From Magnetospirillum sp. 15-1 (GTDB taxonomy: Bacteria > Pseudomonadota > Alphaproteobacteria > Rhodospirillales > Magnetospirillaceae): a DNA stretch of 64,000 nt. Below the pieces are notes generated by a model. The model was not told the origin of the DNA and made no database searches. It saw nothing but the letters and a program-made list of their open reading frames with translations. A program made the translations under genes and the position numbers. Location: contig NZ_FXXN01000024.1 of the NCBI RefSeq assembly GCF_900184795.1, positions 194,366 through 258,365 on the forward strand, in the 5' to 3' direction. This document shows positions 35,980 through 44,795 of the stretch, one piece after another; the first letter of the stretch is position 1; each line of letters starts with the position of its first letter.

Positions 35980-36669
35980 TCATGACAGCGCCTCCACCAG
36001 CGAATCGAACATGGCCTTGCCGTCACGCCCGCCCAGCAGGTCCTCGGCCAGACGCTCGGGATGGGGCATCAGGCCCAGCACCGTCTTGGCCCCGTTGTAC
36101 ACGCCGGCCACGTTGGACAGGGCGCCATTGGGATTGGCGGCGTCGGACACCACGCCGGACCTGGAGCAGTAGCGGAACGCCACCTGCCCGTTACCTTCCA
36201 TGGCGCGGAAGGTCTCGGCATCCACGAAGTAATTGCCTTCGGCATGGGCGATGGGATAGCGCACCACGTCGCCCAGCCTGTGCTTGCGGGTGAAGTCGGT
36301 GTCGGCGTTCTCCACCCGCAGGCAGACGTCCTTGCAGATGAACTTGAGATTGCGGTTGCGCATCAGCACGCCCGGCAGCAGCCCCGTCTCGGTCAGGATC
36401 TGAAAACCGTTGCAGATGCCCAGCACCCGGGTGCCCTTCTCGGCCTTGGCCTTGACCTCGCGCATGATCGGCGAGTGCGCCGCCATGGCGCCGCAGCGCA
36501 GGTAGTCGCCATAGGAGAAGCCGCCCGGGACCACGATCAGGTCCAGGTCGGGAAGCTGGGTGTCGCGGTGCCACACCATGAGGGGCTTGGAGCCCATGCT
36601 TGCTTCCAGCGCCACGGCGACGTCGCGGTCGCAGTTGGAGCCGGGGAATACGATGACGGCGGCTTTCAA
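35980..36669 (-). CDS. purQ: Phosphoribosylformylglycinamidine synthase I (glutaminase)
   Basis: A 229-residue class I glutamine amidotransferase. The nucleophile is the cysteine in 'VLGICNGFQILTETGLLPG', and the His/Glu pair lies in 'LGLMPHPERLAED'. The N-terminus 'KAAVIVFPGSNCDRD' is the family start and the codon there is TTG (36669), preceded by GAAGG at about 8 nt; no ATG is nearby. It supplies ammonia to PurL. It lies 79 nt downstream of the reb operon, in the same direction. Confidence 0.93.
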   Translation of the reverse strand: MKAAVIVFPGSNCDRDVAVALEASMGSKPLMVWHRDTQLPDLDLIVVPGGFSYGDYLRCGAMAAHSPIMREVKAKAEKGTRVLGICNGFQILTETGLLPGVLMRNRNLKFICKDVCLRVENADTDFTRKHRLGDVVRYPIAHAEGNYFVDAETFRAMEGNGQVAFRYCSRSGVVSDAANPNGALSNVAGVYNGAKTVLGLMPHPERLAEDLLGGRDGKAMFDSLVEALS

Positions 36670-36748
36670 GGGCGTTGCCTTCACGCAGGGGAAATGGAAG
36701 GCTCTGTGTACCCCGGAACCGATTCGGATTCCAGTCCCGCCTCCGCCT

Positions 36749-37057
36749 TTATCGCATTCCGTCCAGGACGGTTCGGGCCAGATTCCCCACACGTTCCAGG
36801 TTGTCCTGCCCCTGGGACATCATCATCTGGATAGCGGCCAGAAGTTCGGCCCCGTCGGATACGCCGCTCTCCAAGATGCGGCGCAGCACCGTCCCCTGGG
36901 CGGTGGCGGCGATGGTCTCCACGTTGCGCAGATGGTCGGCGGCATCCTGCACGGCCAGGGCCATGGTCTGGGCGATCTGGATGTCGGCCATGATGCGGGC
37001 CGCCTCCAGGGCGGCGGCGCCGCAGGCCGGAAACGCCGGAAGCCCGGCGTCGCTCAC
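36749..37057 (-). CDS. Reb-like small helical protein (fourth gene of R-body operon)
   Basis: A 102-residue protein starting at a GTG that overlaps the TGA of rebB (GTGA). The middle, 'IAQTMALAVQDAADHLRNVETIAATAQGTVLRRIL', follows the helix pattern of the RebB 'killing trait' core but with much divergence. It extends beyond the core with 'ELLAAIQMMMSQGQDNLERVG'. It is probably a divergent Reb paralogue or accessory protein. Its function is unknown. Confidence 0.6.
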   Translation of the reverse strand: MSDAGLPAFPACGAAALEAARIMADIQIAQTMALAVQDAADHLRNVETIAATAQGTVLRRILESGVSDGAELLAAIQMMMSQGQDNLERVGNLARTVLDGMR

Positions 37058-37284
37058 GTGGTCACCTTAAGCAGGGCCATGATCGCCTGGGTGGTGGCGG
37101 CCTGGGAGGTGACATAGCTCTGCTGCTGGTTGTTGGTGGCGTTATGGGCGGCATTGGACAGCGCCTGGGCCGTGGCGGCGTACAGGTTGCCCATGGCGAT
37201 GGCGGGCGCATCCCCCAGGACCTTGACGTTGGCCTGGGTGACGGAATCGGTGATCTGATCGTTGACGGCGGTGGGAAAGGCCAT
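37054..37284 (-). CDS. rebB: RebB family R-body protein
   Basis: A 76-residue RebB protein: 'FPTAVNDQITDSVTQANVKVLGDAPAIAMG' followed by 'YAATAQALSNAAHNATNNQQQSYVTSQAATTQAIMALL'. R-bodies are protein ribbons that coil into cylinders and extend on a trigger; in Caedibacter they are linked to the killer trait. This is the most canonical member of the four-gene cluster. Confidence 0.85.
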   Translation of the reverse strand: MAFPTAVNDQITDSVTQANVKVLGDAPAIAMGNLYAATAQALSNAAHNATNNQQQSYVTSQAATTQAIMALLKVTT

Positions 37285-37290
37285 GACGGA

Positions 37291-37536
37291 TCATCCTCGG
37301 CTGGTTGCGGGGCGGGGGGCGAAATCGGCGTCGAGCAATCCCTTGCAGACCATGGCGACCGCTGCCGCGCCGATCTGCCGGGAGCAGGCTTGGGCATGCG
37401 GCCCGGCCAGCATGGCGAGACCGGCGGCATGGGCCATGGAATGCAGCGCCATGGCCAGGGCGGTTTCGGCCGCCTGGTGCGGATCGGCCGGCGCCGAGAC
37501 CGGGGCGGAGACCACAGGTTCGGGAGCGTCGCCCAT
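37291..37536 (-). CDS. Divergent Reb-like small protein (second gene)
   Basis: About 81 residues. The segment 'ALAMALHSMAHAAGLAMLAGPHAQACSRQIGAAAVAMVCKGLL' aligns by eye with the RebB core of the preceding gene ('ALGSLFLATAHAQGLAAANAV' and on). It lacks the 'PTAVNxQITD' head and has a Pro/Ala-rich N-terminus instead. The start is ATG 37536, or a TTG at 37545 that overlaps the upstream TGA. A GGCGGT-TTG-ACCGCC hairpin covers that junction. Confidence 0.55.
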   Translation of the reverse strand: MGDAPEPVVSAPVSAPADPHQAAETALAMALHSMAHAAGLAMLAGPHAQACSRQIGAAAVAMVCKGLLDADFAPRPATSRG

Positions 37537-37541
37537 GGCGG

Positions 37542-37775
37542 TCAAACCGCCTTGCCGTCGAGCAGGGCCATGACGCAGCGGGTGGTCACCGCCTGAGCCA
37601 TGGTGAAGGCCTGTTGCTGCGCGGCGACGGCATTGGCCGCCGCCAGTCCCTGGGCGTGGGCGGTTGCCAGGAACAGCGACCCCAGGGCCTCGGCCGGCGC
37701 ACTGCCCAGAACCGAGACGTTACTCTGGGTCACTGCATCGGTAATCTGGCCGTTGACGGCGGTGGGAATGGCCAT
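37542..37775 (-). CDS. rebB: RebB family R-body protein (first gene)
   Basis: A 77-residue RebB protein: 'IPTAVNGQITDAVTQSNVSVLGSAPAEALG' and 'LAAANAVAAQQQAFTMAQAVTTRCVMALL'. GGAGAG at 5 nt supports ATG 37775. An upstream in-frame ATG at 37883 would add a 36-residue acidic Ser/Pro-rich head, which could instead be a leader. It begins a cluster of four co-directional, overlapping or nearly abutting genes. The AT-rich stretch near 37920-37985 is a likely promoter area. Confidence 0.82.
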   Translation of the reverse strand: MAIPTAVNGQITDAVTQSNVSVLGSAPAEALGSLFLATAHAQGLAAANAVAAQQQAFTMAQAVTTRCVMALLDGKAV

Positions 37776-38053
37776 GTCGCTCTCCAAATGCTGAGTGGTG
37801 GAAGGTTCGGCGCTGTCGGGCGGAACGTCGGCGGCCGACGGCGAACCGTCCTCGGCCGAAGACTCTGGGGACGAATCGTCCATGAGTGCGGACTCCGCTA
37901 ATCAGGTGGTCCAATAGCACTCATGAGAACATGAATTTTGCCGATTGCGATAGAGTCGAAATGTATCGACAACTTTTCGTTATATCAGCAGGCAAGGCCG
38001 ATGATGGCCGCGCGGTCGGCGCGGTACGGCATGCTTCCGGAATCGGAGAAAAA

Positions 38054-38611
38054 TCAGGCGGCGCGGGTGAGCGTCGGCTCGATACGCAGCGGAGCATTCC
38101 CCGCCACCCGATCCAGGGTCTCGCGGATATGGTCGGCTTCACGCTCGTCGCCGCTGGTGGCGAAACGGGCGCCCAGGCGCCGGGCGAGCCAGCGGCCCAC
38201 GGTGCCCGAACGGCCACGGCCGTTGCGGCAGACCACCAACACCTCGCCGATGCCCTTGTCGGCCAGCGACGCGGCGAAGGCGGCGATATCGGCGGCATCG
38301 GCGGCGATGAACGGACGCCAGGGAATATCCGTGCCGAACAGACGCCCGGCCAGGGCCTCGAACACCGCGCGGTTGCGGCCCCACAGCCGGGTGATCAGGT
38401 GGCCCTTCACGCCCAGCGCCGAGGAATCCATATCCCAGAACGCCAGGGTCAGCGTCGCCCCCCAACCCGCCTGGGCCAGGCTCCGCCCCTCGGCCCGCCA
38501 CGCATCGGTGGGGTCGCAGATACGCAGCACCGCCGCATCCTTGCGGGGCGCCATGCCTTCGAACTCACCGGTACGGAATGCGGAAACCAACATGAGGGGG
38601 CTCGCGAACAT
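38054..38611 (-). CDS. Tyrosine/dual-specificity phosphatase-like protein
   Basis: A 185-residue protein with a clear CX5R P-loop: C128-RNGRG-R134-S135 in 'VLVVCRNGRGRSGTVGRWLARRLG'. This is the signature of cysteine-based phosphatases. A candidate general-acid region is 'FIAADAADIAAF', but the acid is not certain. The substrate is unknown. It lies between glk and the reb operon on the same strand. The start may be 38611 or ATG 38593; neither has a good ribosome site. Confidence 0.72.
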   Translation of the reverse strand: MFASPLMLVSAFRTGEFEGMAPRKDAAVLRICDPTDAWRAEGRSLAQAGWGATLTLAFWDMDSSALGVKGHLITRLWGRNRAVFEALAGRLFGTDIPWRPFIAADAADIAAFAASLADKGIGEVLVVCRNGRGRSGTVGRWLARRLGARFATSGDEREADHIRETLDRVAGNAPLRIEPTLTRAA

Positions 38612-38701
38612 GCCTCGATAATTCAGATATCGTGCATGTTGCGTCGCAATGCAAGTGCGCCGGTGGAATAGCCCTATGCGTTTTCCGCCTTGTCCGAGGA
38701 T

Positions 38702-39673
38702 TCACTTATCGGAATCTGCCGCCACCAGCGCGGCCAGCCCGACGAAGGCGGGCAGCGGATGGGTGATCAGCCAGGTGGGAATGGCGGCCAGATAGGGCTG
38801 GAACCGTCCATGCGCCTCGAAGCGCGTCCGGAACGACGACAGGCGGAAAGCGTCGGCCATGCGCGGCAGAATGCCGCCGGCGATATAGACCCCACCCTTG
38901 GCCCCCAGGCTGAGCGCCAGATTGCCGGCCGCCGTGCCCATCATGGCGAAGAAGGTCTCCACCGCCTCGCGGCTGACGGGGCAAGAGCCGTCCAGCCCCC
39001 GCTTGGTGATGACGTCGGGGGTGGAAAATACCGCCTGATGCCCCGACAGGGCCGCCACCGCCTGATAGAGGTTGACCAGCCCCTGGCCCGACAGCACGCG
39101 CTCGGCCGAAACATGGTCGAACTGGCTGCGCAGACGGTCGAGGATGCGGGCCTCGCGCTCGGTGGCGGCGGCCATGGTGACGTGGCCTCCCTCGGTGGCC
39201 AGGGCCGTCCACTCACCGTCGGCCGACGGGATCAGGGCCGACACTCCCAGGCCGGTTCCCGGCCCCAGCACGGCGATGGGCAGGCCGGGCTCGGGCGCTC
39301 CGCCGCCGATGGCGATCAGGTCGGCGGACTTCAGATGACGGACCGACAGGGCGACGGCGGTGAAGTCGTTGACCACCTCCAGGCGCTCGAGCCCCAGGGC
39401 TTGGCGCGTGGCGTCGATGGAGAAGCGCCAGGGGGAATTGGTCAGTTCGATGCGGTCGCCGTCGATCACCGAGGCCACGGCGAAGGCGCCATGCCGGGGC
39501 GCCGCCCCTCCCCCCTGGTCGGCGAGATAGGCCTTGATGGCCGGAGCCGGCCCCTCGTAATCGGCGCAACGCAGCACCAGCGGATTGACCGCCTCGCCAT
39601 CGGCGCCCACCAGGGCGAAACGGGCATGGGTGCCGCCGATATCGGCGACCAGAACAGACTCCGGCCCGCTCAT
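38702..39673 (-). CDS. glk: Glucokinase
   Basis: A 323-residue Glk-family (PF02685) sugar kinase. Visible motifs are 'LVADIGGTHARFALVGADG' (phosphate-1), 'LTNSPWRFSID', 'EVVNDFTAVALSV', 'VLGPGTGLGVSALIP' and 'TEGGHVTMAAATERE'. It phosphorylates glucose to glucose-6-phosphate with ATP. Its ATG overlaps the glgA stop as ATGA, so glycogen synthesis and glucose phosphorylation are co-translated here. Confidence 0.94.
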   Translation of the reverse strand: MSGPESVLVADIGGTHARFALVGADGEAVNPLVLRCADYEGPAPAIKAYLADQGGGAAPRHGAFAVASVIDGDRIELTNSPWRFSIDATRQALGLERLEVVNDFTAVALSVRHLKSADLIAIGGGAPEPGLPIAVLGPGTGLGVSALIPSADGEWTALATEGGHVTMAAATEREARILDRLRSQFDHVSAERVLSGQGLVNLYQAVAALSGHQAVFSTPDVITKRGLDGSCPVSREAVETFFAMMGTAAGNLALSLGAKGGVYIAGGILPRMADAFRLSSFRTRFEAHGRFQPYLAAIPTWLITHPLPAFVGLAALVAADSDK

Positions 39674-41154
39674 GCCTTCTTCTTTCCCTTGCCGTTACCG
39701 TTGCCGGTCAGCGATTTGTAGAGGTCCCGGTACAGGGCCGCCGAGCGGCCCCAGGAAAAATCCTGGGCGATGCAAGCCTTGACGATCTTGGTCCACTGGT
39801 CCCTCTTGGCGTAGAGCCCGGCGGCACGCTCCACCGCCCACTGGAAGGCCCCCACGTTGGAATGCTCGAACACGAAGCCGTTGGCCTTGCCGGTCATCAG
39901 GGTGTCGTAGCCGGTATCCACCAAGGTGTCGGCCAGCCCGCCGGTGGCGTGGGCCACCGGCACGGTGCCGTAACGGAAGGCGTAGAACTGGGTCAGGCCG
40001 CAGGGCTCGAAGCGCGACGGCATCAAAAGCATGTCGCCGCCGGCCATCATGCGATGGGCCAGAGGCTCGGAATAGCCGATGCGCGCCGCCACCTGGGTGG
40101 GATGGGCCGCCGCCGCCGCCCGGAAACCGTCCTCCAGCGGGCGGTCGCCGGTTCCCACCACCGCCACCTGGGCGCCCAGGCGCAGGATATTGGGCAGGGC
40201 CGCCAGGACGAGGTCCATGCCCTTATGGTCGTTGAGGCGGCTGACGATCACCATCAGCGGCGCGTCCGGGTCCTGGGCCAGCCCCAGCTCGGCCTGCAGC
40301 GCGGCCTTGTTGCGCGCCTTGCCCGCCGCGTCACCGGGGGCATAGGGATGAGCCAGATGGCCGTCGGAGGCCGGGTCCCACACCTGGTAATCGGCGCCGT
40401 TGAGAATGCCGGTCAGATCGGCGGCGCGGTGCGCCAGCAATCCGTCCATGCCGCAGCCAAAGGCCGGCATCTGGATTTCCTTGGCATAGCGCGGACTGAC
40501 CGTGGTGACGCGATCGGAATAGAACAGCCCGGACTTGAGGAAGGAGAGCGTGTCGTAATACTCGAATCCCTCCATGGAATACATCTCGGGCGGAAAGCCG
40601 AGGCGCGCCACCATGTCCGGCGGAAACTGGCCCTGATAGGCGATGTTGTGGATGGTGAACACCGTCGCCGGGCGCTGCGCCGGATTCCAGGCCTGCAGAT
40701 AGGCCGCCGCCAGTCCGGTCTGCCAGTCGTTGGCGTGCAGGACCTGAGGCCGCCACTTGACCGGACTGCCCTCGGTGCACAGATGGGCCGCCGTCCACGA
40801 CAGCAGGGCGAAGCGTAGCGCATTGTCGGGCCAGTCGCGGCCCTGAAGGTCCTGATAGGGGCCGCCCACCCGCTCGAACAGAGCGGGGCAGTCCACCAGC
40901 CAGACGGGAACGCCGCTGTCGGGCAGCTTGCCGGACAGCAACTGGGCCTCGGCCCCCAGGTGGAACGGATCGCCCAGGTGCCCGGCCACCTTCTTGGCGC
41001 CGGCCGCCTTGATGGCGTCGGGATAGCCGGGCAGCAGGATGCGGACATCCACTCCGGACTCGGCCAGGGCGGCGGGCAAAGCCCCGGATACGTCGGCCAG
41101 CCCCCCGGTCTTGACCAGCGGAAACACTTCGGAGGAAGCGAACAGCACGCGCAT
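39670..41154 (-). CDS. glgA: Glycogen synthase (ADP-glucose)
   Basis: A 494-residue GT5 glycogen synthase. The ADP-glucose motif KTGGLADV is at residues 15-22, and 'HANDWQTGLAAAYL' and the C-terminal 'MLLMPSRFEPCGLTQFYAFRYGTVPVAHATGGLADTL' are intact. The tail ends in a Gly/Asn/Lys-rich stretch. ATG 41154 was chosen over 41166 because GGGG lies 6 nt upstream. It is divergent from glgC and followed by glk. Confidence 0.96.
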   Translation of the reverse strand: MRVLFASSEVFPLVKTGGLADVSGALPAALAESGVDVRILLPGYPDAIKAAGAKKVAGHLGDPFHLGAEAQLLSGKLPDSGVPVWLVDCPALFERVGGPYQDLQGRDWPDNALRFALLSWTAAHLCTEGSPVKWRPQVLHANDWQTGLAAAYLQAWNPAQRPATVFTIHNIAYQGQFPPDMVARLGFPPEMYSMEGFEYYDTLSFLKSGLFYSDRVTTVSPRYAKEIQMPAFGCGMDGLLAHRAADLTGILNGADYQVWDPASDGHLAHPYAPGDAAGKARNKAALQAELGLAQDPDAPLMVIVSRLNDHKGMDLVLAALPNILRLGAQVAVVGTGDRPLEDGFRAAAAAHPTQVAARIGYSEPLAHRMMAGGDMLLMPSRFEPCGLTQFYAFRYGTVPVAHATGGLADTLVDTGYDTLMTGKANGFVFEHSNVGAFQWAVERAAGLYAKRDQWTKIVKACIAQDFSWGRSAALYRDLYKSLTGNGNGKGKKKA

Positions 41155-41338
41155 CTGGGACCCCATTCGGAGGTTAAAGCACTCCTACCTTCAGCCTAAC
41201 CCCGATTACCGCCGCCGTCGAGAGACGCCGTGCCGCCACATGGCGGTGTCGCGGCGCCCGCGATTGTACCGCGGGGGGGAATGTGGCACCGTTCCAGACA
41301 ACAAAGCCAGACAACAAAGAACGTCCAAGGGGTGATGA

Positions 41339-42628
41339 ATGTACGATCCCACCGATCGGGGCACGGCCATCGATATCGAGGTCAATGACCGCCTGCGCAA
41401 GACCCTGGCGCTGATCCTGGCGGGCGGGCGCGGCTCGCGCCTGATGGACCTCACCGACTGGCACGCCAAGCCGGCCATTCCCTTTGCCGGCAAGTTCCGC
41501 ATCATCGACTTCACCCTGTCCAACTGCATCAATTCCGGCATCCGCCGCATCGGGGTGCTGACCCAGTACAAGGCCCATTCCCTGCTGCAGCACATCCAGC
41601 GCGGCTGGGGCTTCCTGCGCGGCGAGTTCAACGAATTCGTCGAACTGCTCCCCGCCCAGCAGCGCACCCAGGGCGAGAACTGGTACAAGGGCACCGCCGA
41701 CGCGGTGTTCCAGAACCTGGACATCGTCCACGCCCATCGGCCCGAGCACGTGCTGGTGCTGGCCGGCGACCACGTCTACAAGATGCATTACGGCAAGATG
41801 CTGGCCCATCACCTGGCGGCCGGGGCCGATGTCACGGTGGCCTGTATCGAGGTGCCGCTGGAGGCCGCCAAGGGCTTCGGCGTCATGGCGGTGGACGAGG
41901 ACGACCGCATCGTCCGCTTCGACGAGAAGCCGGCCCATCCCCAGCCCATGCCCGGACACCCGGACAAGGCCATGGCCAGCATGGGCATCTACATCTTCAA
42001 TGCCCAATTGCTGTTCGACCTGCTGCAGAAGGATTCCACGGCGGCCGGGACCAGCCACGATTTCGGCAAGGACCTGATCCCCGCCTTGGTCAAGAGCCAC
42101 CGGGTGATCGCCCACCACTTCCAGGATTCCTGCGTGATGCACGAAGGGGCGCGCGAGCATTACTGGCGCGACGTCGGCACCATCGACGCCTACTGGGAGG
42201 CCAACATGGACCTCACCACGGTGACGCCGGCCCTCAATCTCTATGACGAGAGCTGGCCCATCTGGACCGACCAGCCGCAATCACCGCCCGCCAAGTTCGT
42301 GTTCGATTCCGACAACCGGCGCGGCATGGCGGTGGATTCCCTGGTGGCCGGCGGCTGCATCGTCTCGGGCGCCGTGGTCCGGCGCTCCATGCTGTTCTCC
42401 AACGTGCGCGTCAACTCGTTCTGCGTCGTCGAGGACGTGGTGATCCTGCCCAATTGCGACATCGGCCGCCACGCGCGGCTCAAGCGCTGCATCGTCGACC
42501 AGGGCGTGGTGGTGCCGCCGGGCCTGGTGGTGGGCGAGGACGCGGCCCTGGACGCCAAGCGTTTCCACCGCACCGAAAAGGGCATCACCCTGGTGACGGC
42601 GGAGAGGCTGAAGCTGCTGGGGGCGTAG
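41339..42628 (+). CDS. glgC: Glucose-1-phosphate adenylyltransferase
   Basis: A 429-residue ADP-glucose pyrophosphorylase: the nucleotide motif '[11 protein letters not shown]' at residues 25-35, '[24 protein letters not shown]', '[13 protein letters not shown]', '[12 protein letters not shown]' and a C-terminal left-handed beta-helix domain ('[24 protein letters not shown]'). It makes ADP-glucose for GlgA. Its start follows AAGGGG. The 184-nt gap to glgA is a divergent promoter region. Confidence 0.96.
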   Translation: MYDPTDRGTAIDIEVNDRLRKTLALILAGGRGSRLMDLTDWHAKPAIPFAGKFRIIDFTLSNCINSGIRRIGVLTQYKAHSLLQHIQRGWGFLRGEFNEFVELLPAQQRTQGENWYKGTADAVFQNLDIVHAHRPEHVLVLAGDHVYKMHYGKMLAHHLAAGADVTVACIEVPLEAAKGFGVMAVDEDDRIVRFDEKPAHPQPMPGHPDKAMASMGIYIFNAQLLFDLLQKDSTAAGTSHDFGKDLIPALVKSHRVIAHHFQDSCVMHEGAREHYWRDVGTIDAYWEANMDLTTVTPALNLYDESWPIWTDQPQSPPAKFVFDSDNRRGMAVDSLVAGGCIVSGAVVRRSMLFSNVRVNSFCVVEDVVILPNCDIGRHARLKRCIVDQGVVVPPGLVVGEDAALDAKRFHRTEKGITLVTAERLKLLGA

Positions 42629-42735
42629 CCGCTTCGCGCCCATGGTGATCGTACCTATGATCAGCACTGTTTCCCGAAAGGGACGTCGATCAAATTTGCA
42701 GCCAGTAGCTAGCGCCACCAATGGTCTTAGTTGAT

Positions 42736-43338
42736 TTACAAAGGGTGGTTTGCCAGGAATTTGACGACACCATCCAAAATATCAACAGCCATGTTGTCGA
42801 CGAAATCCTCAAGCTGCCGCGACCTACTGTTTGGATCATTAATAAGTTCATCGAGGAATAGCGTCATATCCTCGTCATCACCCAGCACAGAGTGAGATAC
42901 TAGACGCCCGCTAAGCCCGTGGTGAAATGGTACGCGAATTGATCTATAAAAATTATTCAGCTCTACCTTTTCTGCCGAGTCGATAACACCGTACCTGCAG
43001 AGATCATCGACAATTTTAGAAAACTCATGACCGCGGTCGGCTCCGCCAGCTCCTTCGATCTCCTTATCGATTATTATCAGGTCAGCGCGCCCAGTAATGG
43101 CCGCGTTGCGTTTAGATACCTGGATTACCAACAGGTCTCGAAACCAAAGTTCAAGCAATGTGCCTGAGAGGATGATAGCTGAGAGCAGAAGGCCAGCATC
43201 GATCGAGCGTGAAATCTCCGCGATAAAAAAGCTTGCACTTCGACCGCCTGGGCGGATCGCCTTAAAGTCCTGTTGGATCCGGCGAAATCGCTTTGCTTCG
43301 GCAGTGGACAGCTGTTGCTCAATGGGGCGCGGGTCCAT
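42736..43338 (-). CDS. Hypothetical protein, HEPN-like motif, in low-GC islet
   Basis: A 200-residue protein I cannot assign with confidence. It is helical and rich in Leu/Ile ('DAGLLLSAIILSGTLLELWFRDLLVIQVSKRN'). Near residue 132 it has 'YRSIRVPFHHG', where R135 and H140 fit an RX4H HEPN-type motif. The codon usage and base composition are much less GC-rich than both flanks, which suggests acquisition by transfer. No partner gene for a toxin-antitoxin or defence module is adjacent. Confidence 0.6.
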   Translation of the reverse strand: MDPRPIEQQLSTAEAKRFRRIQQDFKAIRPGGRSASFFIAEISRSIDAGLLLSAIILSGTLLELWFRDLLVIQVSKRNAAITGRADLIIIDKEIEGAGGADRGHEFSKIVDDLCRYGVIDSAEKVELNNFYRSIRVPFHHGLSGRLVSHSVLGDDEDMTLFLDELINDPNSRSRQLEDFVDNMAVDILDGVVKFLANHPL

Positions 43339-43798
43339 GATCGGCTACAATCCACCGATACTTTCCTCATGAGAGCATTGTCGCTCGGAAGCCCAGACAA
43401 GACGCTCGTGAATATAGAGTGGCATTTCCTCAAATCCCCAAGATAGAAATGCGCGACATCCCGAAATTGCTGCTTGCGCAGGTGGATACAGTCAGCACGC
43501 ATTAACGAGATTAGTTCGGCCATTCTAGCCCAGTGATACAGTTGTCTGCCATAGCGCTCGCTTTACCGCTGCCGTCTCTCTAAACTCGCCCATCCCCTTC
43601 CGCCCCACCCCGGTCATTTCCGATTTCCGCGTTCAGGACTCAAAAATCGTCACGTGAGACCCTGCCAAAGTGCCCAGTTTCCAAAGGGCCATGCCCTTTG
43701 GCGGGTGCGGGCAGCGCCCGCGGGATCGGCGAAGCCGACCGACGCAGCCCCTCACCCCAACCCTCTCCCAGGGAGAGAGGGAGTTATAAGCCTCCCCC
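43339..43798. other. 460-nt region without a convincing gene
   Basis: The first 240 nt keep the lower GC of the upstream gene; a minus frame runs across it but reads as low-complexity shadow. The last 60 nt hold the GC-rich sequence CCCTCTCCC-A-GGGAGAG (about 43762-43780), a REP-like hairpin common between bacterial genes. The middle has no recognised signal. Confidence 0.5.
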
Positions 43799-44773
43799 CT
43801 ACTTCCCCGCCTTCTCGATCCTGCGCCACTTGGCCACGTTGGCGTTGTGCTCGTCCAGCGCGCGGGCGAAGGCGTGGCCGCCGGTGCCGTTGGCGACGAA
43901 ATAGAGCTCGTCGCTCCCGGCCGGATGCAGCACGGCTTCCAGCGAGGCGCGGCCGGGATTGGCGATGGGGGTCTTGGGCAGGCCGTCGACGGTATAGGTG
44001 TTCCAGGGATGGTTGGTCTGCAGCTCGGCGCGGGTCAGCGGGTGGTCCAGTTCACCCAGCCCCTCGGACACGCCGTAGATCACCGTGGGGTCCGATTGCA
44101 GCCGCATGTTGCGGGCCAGACGGTTGTAGAACACGGCGGCGACGCGGGGACGCTCGGATTCCGTTCCCGTCTCACGCTCGACCATGGAGGCGAGGATCAG
44201 CGCCTCCTCCTTGCTCCGGAGCGGCACACCGGGGGCGCGGGCCACCCACAGCACGTCCAGGGTCTGGGCCATGGCCTTTTCCATGCGGGCCACCACCTCG
44301 TCGCGCGGCTCGTCGCGGACCATGTGCCAGGTCTCGGGCAGCAGGCGGCCCTCGGCGGGCCTACGGGTCAGCGAACCCGACAGGAAATCGGCCTCCCGCA
44401 CCAGATCGAGCACCTGCCGCACGGTCAGCCCCTCGGCCACCGTCAGCTTGTGGATCACCACCTTGCCCTCGGCGATGATGCGCATGGCCTCCTCCGGCGA
44501 GACATGGGCGGGAAAGGCGTACTCGCCGGCCTTGAGAGTGGCGCGGCGCAGTTTGACGCCGATGGCGAAGACCAGACGTGACGGGATGACCCCGGCCCCT
44601 TCCAGCGACTGGGCGATCAACTCGGTCCCCGAGCCCTTGGGAATGATCACCGTCACCGGCTTGGGCGACGGCCCCGGCGCGGTGAAGCGGCGATGCCCCT
44701 CCCAGCCCAGCCCGCCGGCGATCAGCCCGGCCAGCAGGACGATTGCGGCGGCGATCTTCATCCAGGGCCTCAT
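43799..44773 (-). CDS. mltG: Endolytic transglycosylase MltG
   Basis: A 324-residue YceG/MltG protein with one N-terminal membrane helix ('IAAAIVLLAGLIAGGLGW'), a LysM-like part ('VTVIIPKGSGTELIAQSLEGAGVI'), and the catalytic glutamate in 'ILASMVERETGTESERPRVAAVFYNRL'. Conserved substrate-side residues are in 'LQSDPTVIYG' and 'NTYTVDGLPKTPIANPG'. It cuts nascent glycan strands at the inner membrane. It lies after fabF, with a terminator between, the usual gene order in Alphaproteobacteria. Confidence 0.95.
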   Translation of the reverse strand: MRPWMKIAAAIVLLAGLIAGGLGWEGHRRFTAPGPSPKPVTVIIPKGSGTELIAQSLEGAGVIPSRLVFAIGVKLRRATLKAGEYAFPAHVSPEEAMRIIAEGKVVIHKLTVAEGLTVRQVLDLVREADFLSGSLTRRPAEGRLLPETWHMVRDEPRDEVVARMEKAMAQTLDVLWVARAPGVPLRSKEEALILASMVERETGTESERPRVAAVFYNRLARNMRLQSDPTVIYGVSEGLGELDHPLTRAELQTNHPWNTYTVDGLPKTPIANPGRASLEAVLHPAGSDELYFVANGTGGHAFARALDEHNANVAKWRRIEKAGK

Positions 44774-44795
44774 CCCTCACCCTCCAGACAAGACA

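Noticed and set aside
33675-36293. 872-codon plus-strand open frame opposite purL/purQ
   Set aside because: Antisense shadow of purL and purQ; composition rich in His, Gly, Leu and Ala with no domain features.
43125-43523. 132-codon minus-strand frame in the low-GC islet
   Set aside because: It overlaps the 200-residue gene in another frame, is Ser/Cys/Arg-rich and has no family features.
43757-43790. Possible CRISPR or tandem repeat in the GC-rich CCCTCTCCC region
   Set aside because: Only one hairpin unit is present with no spaced copies; it is a common REP-like intergenic sequence.
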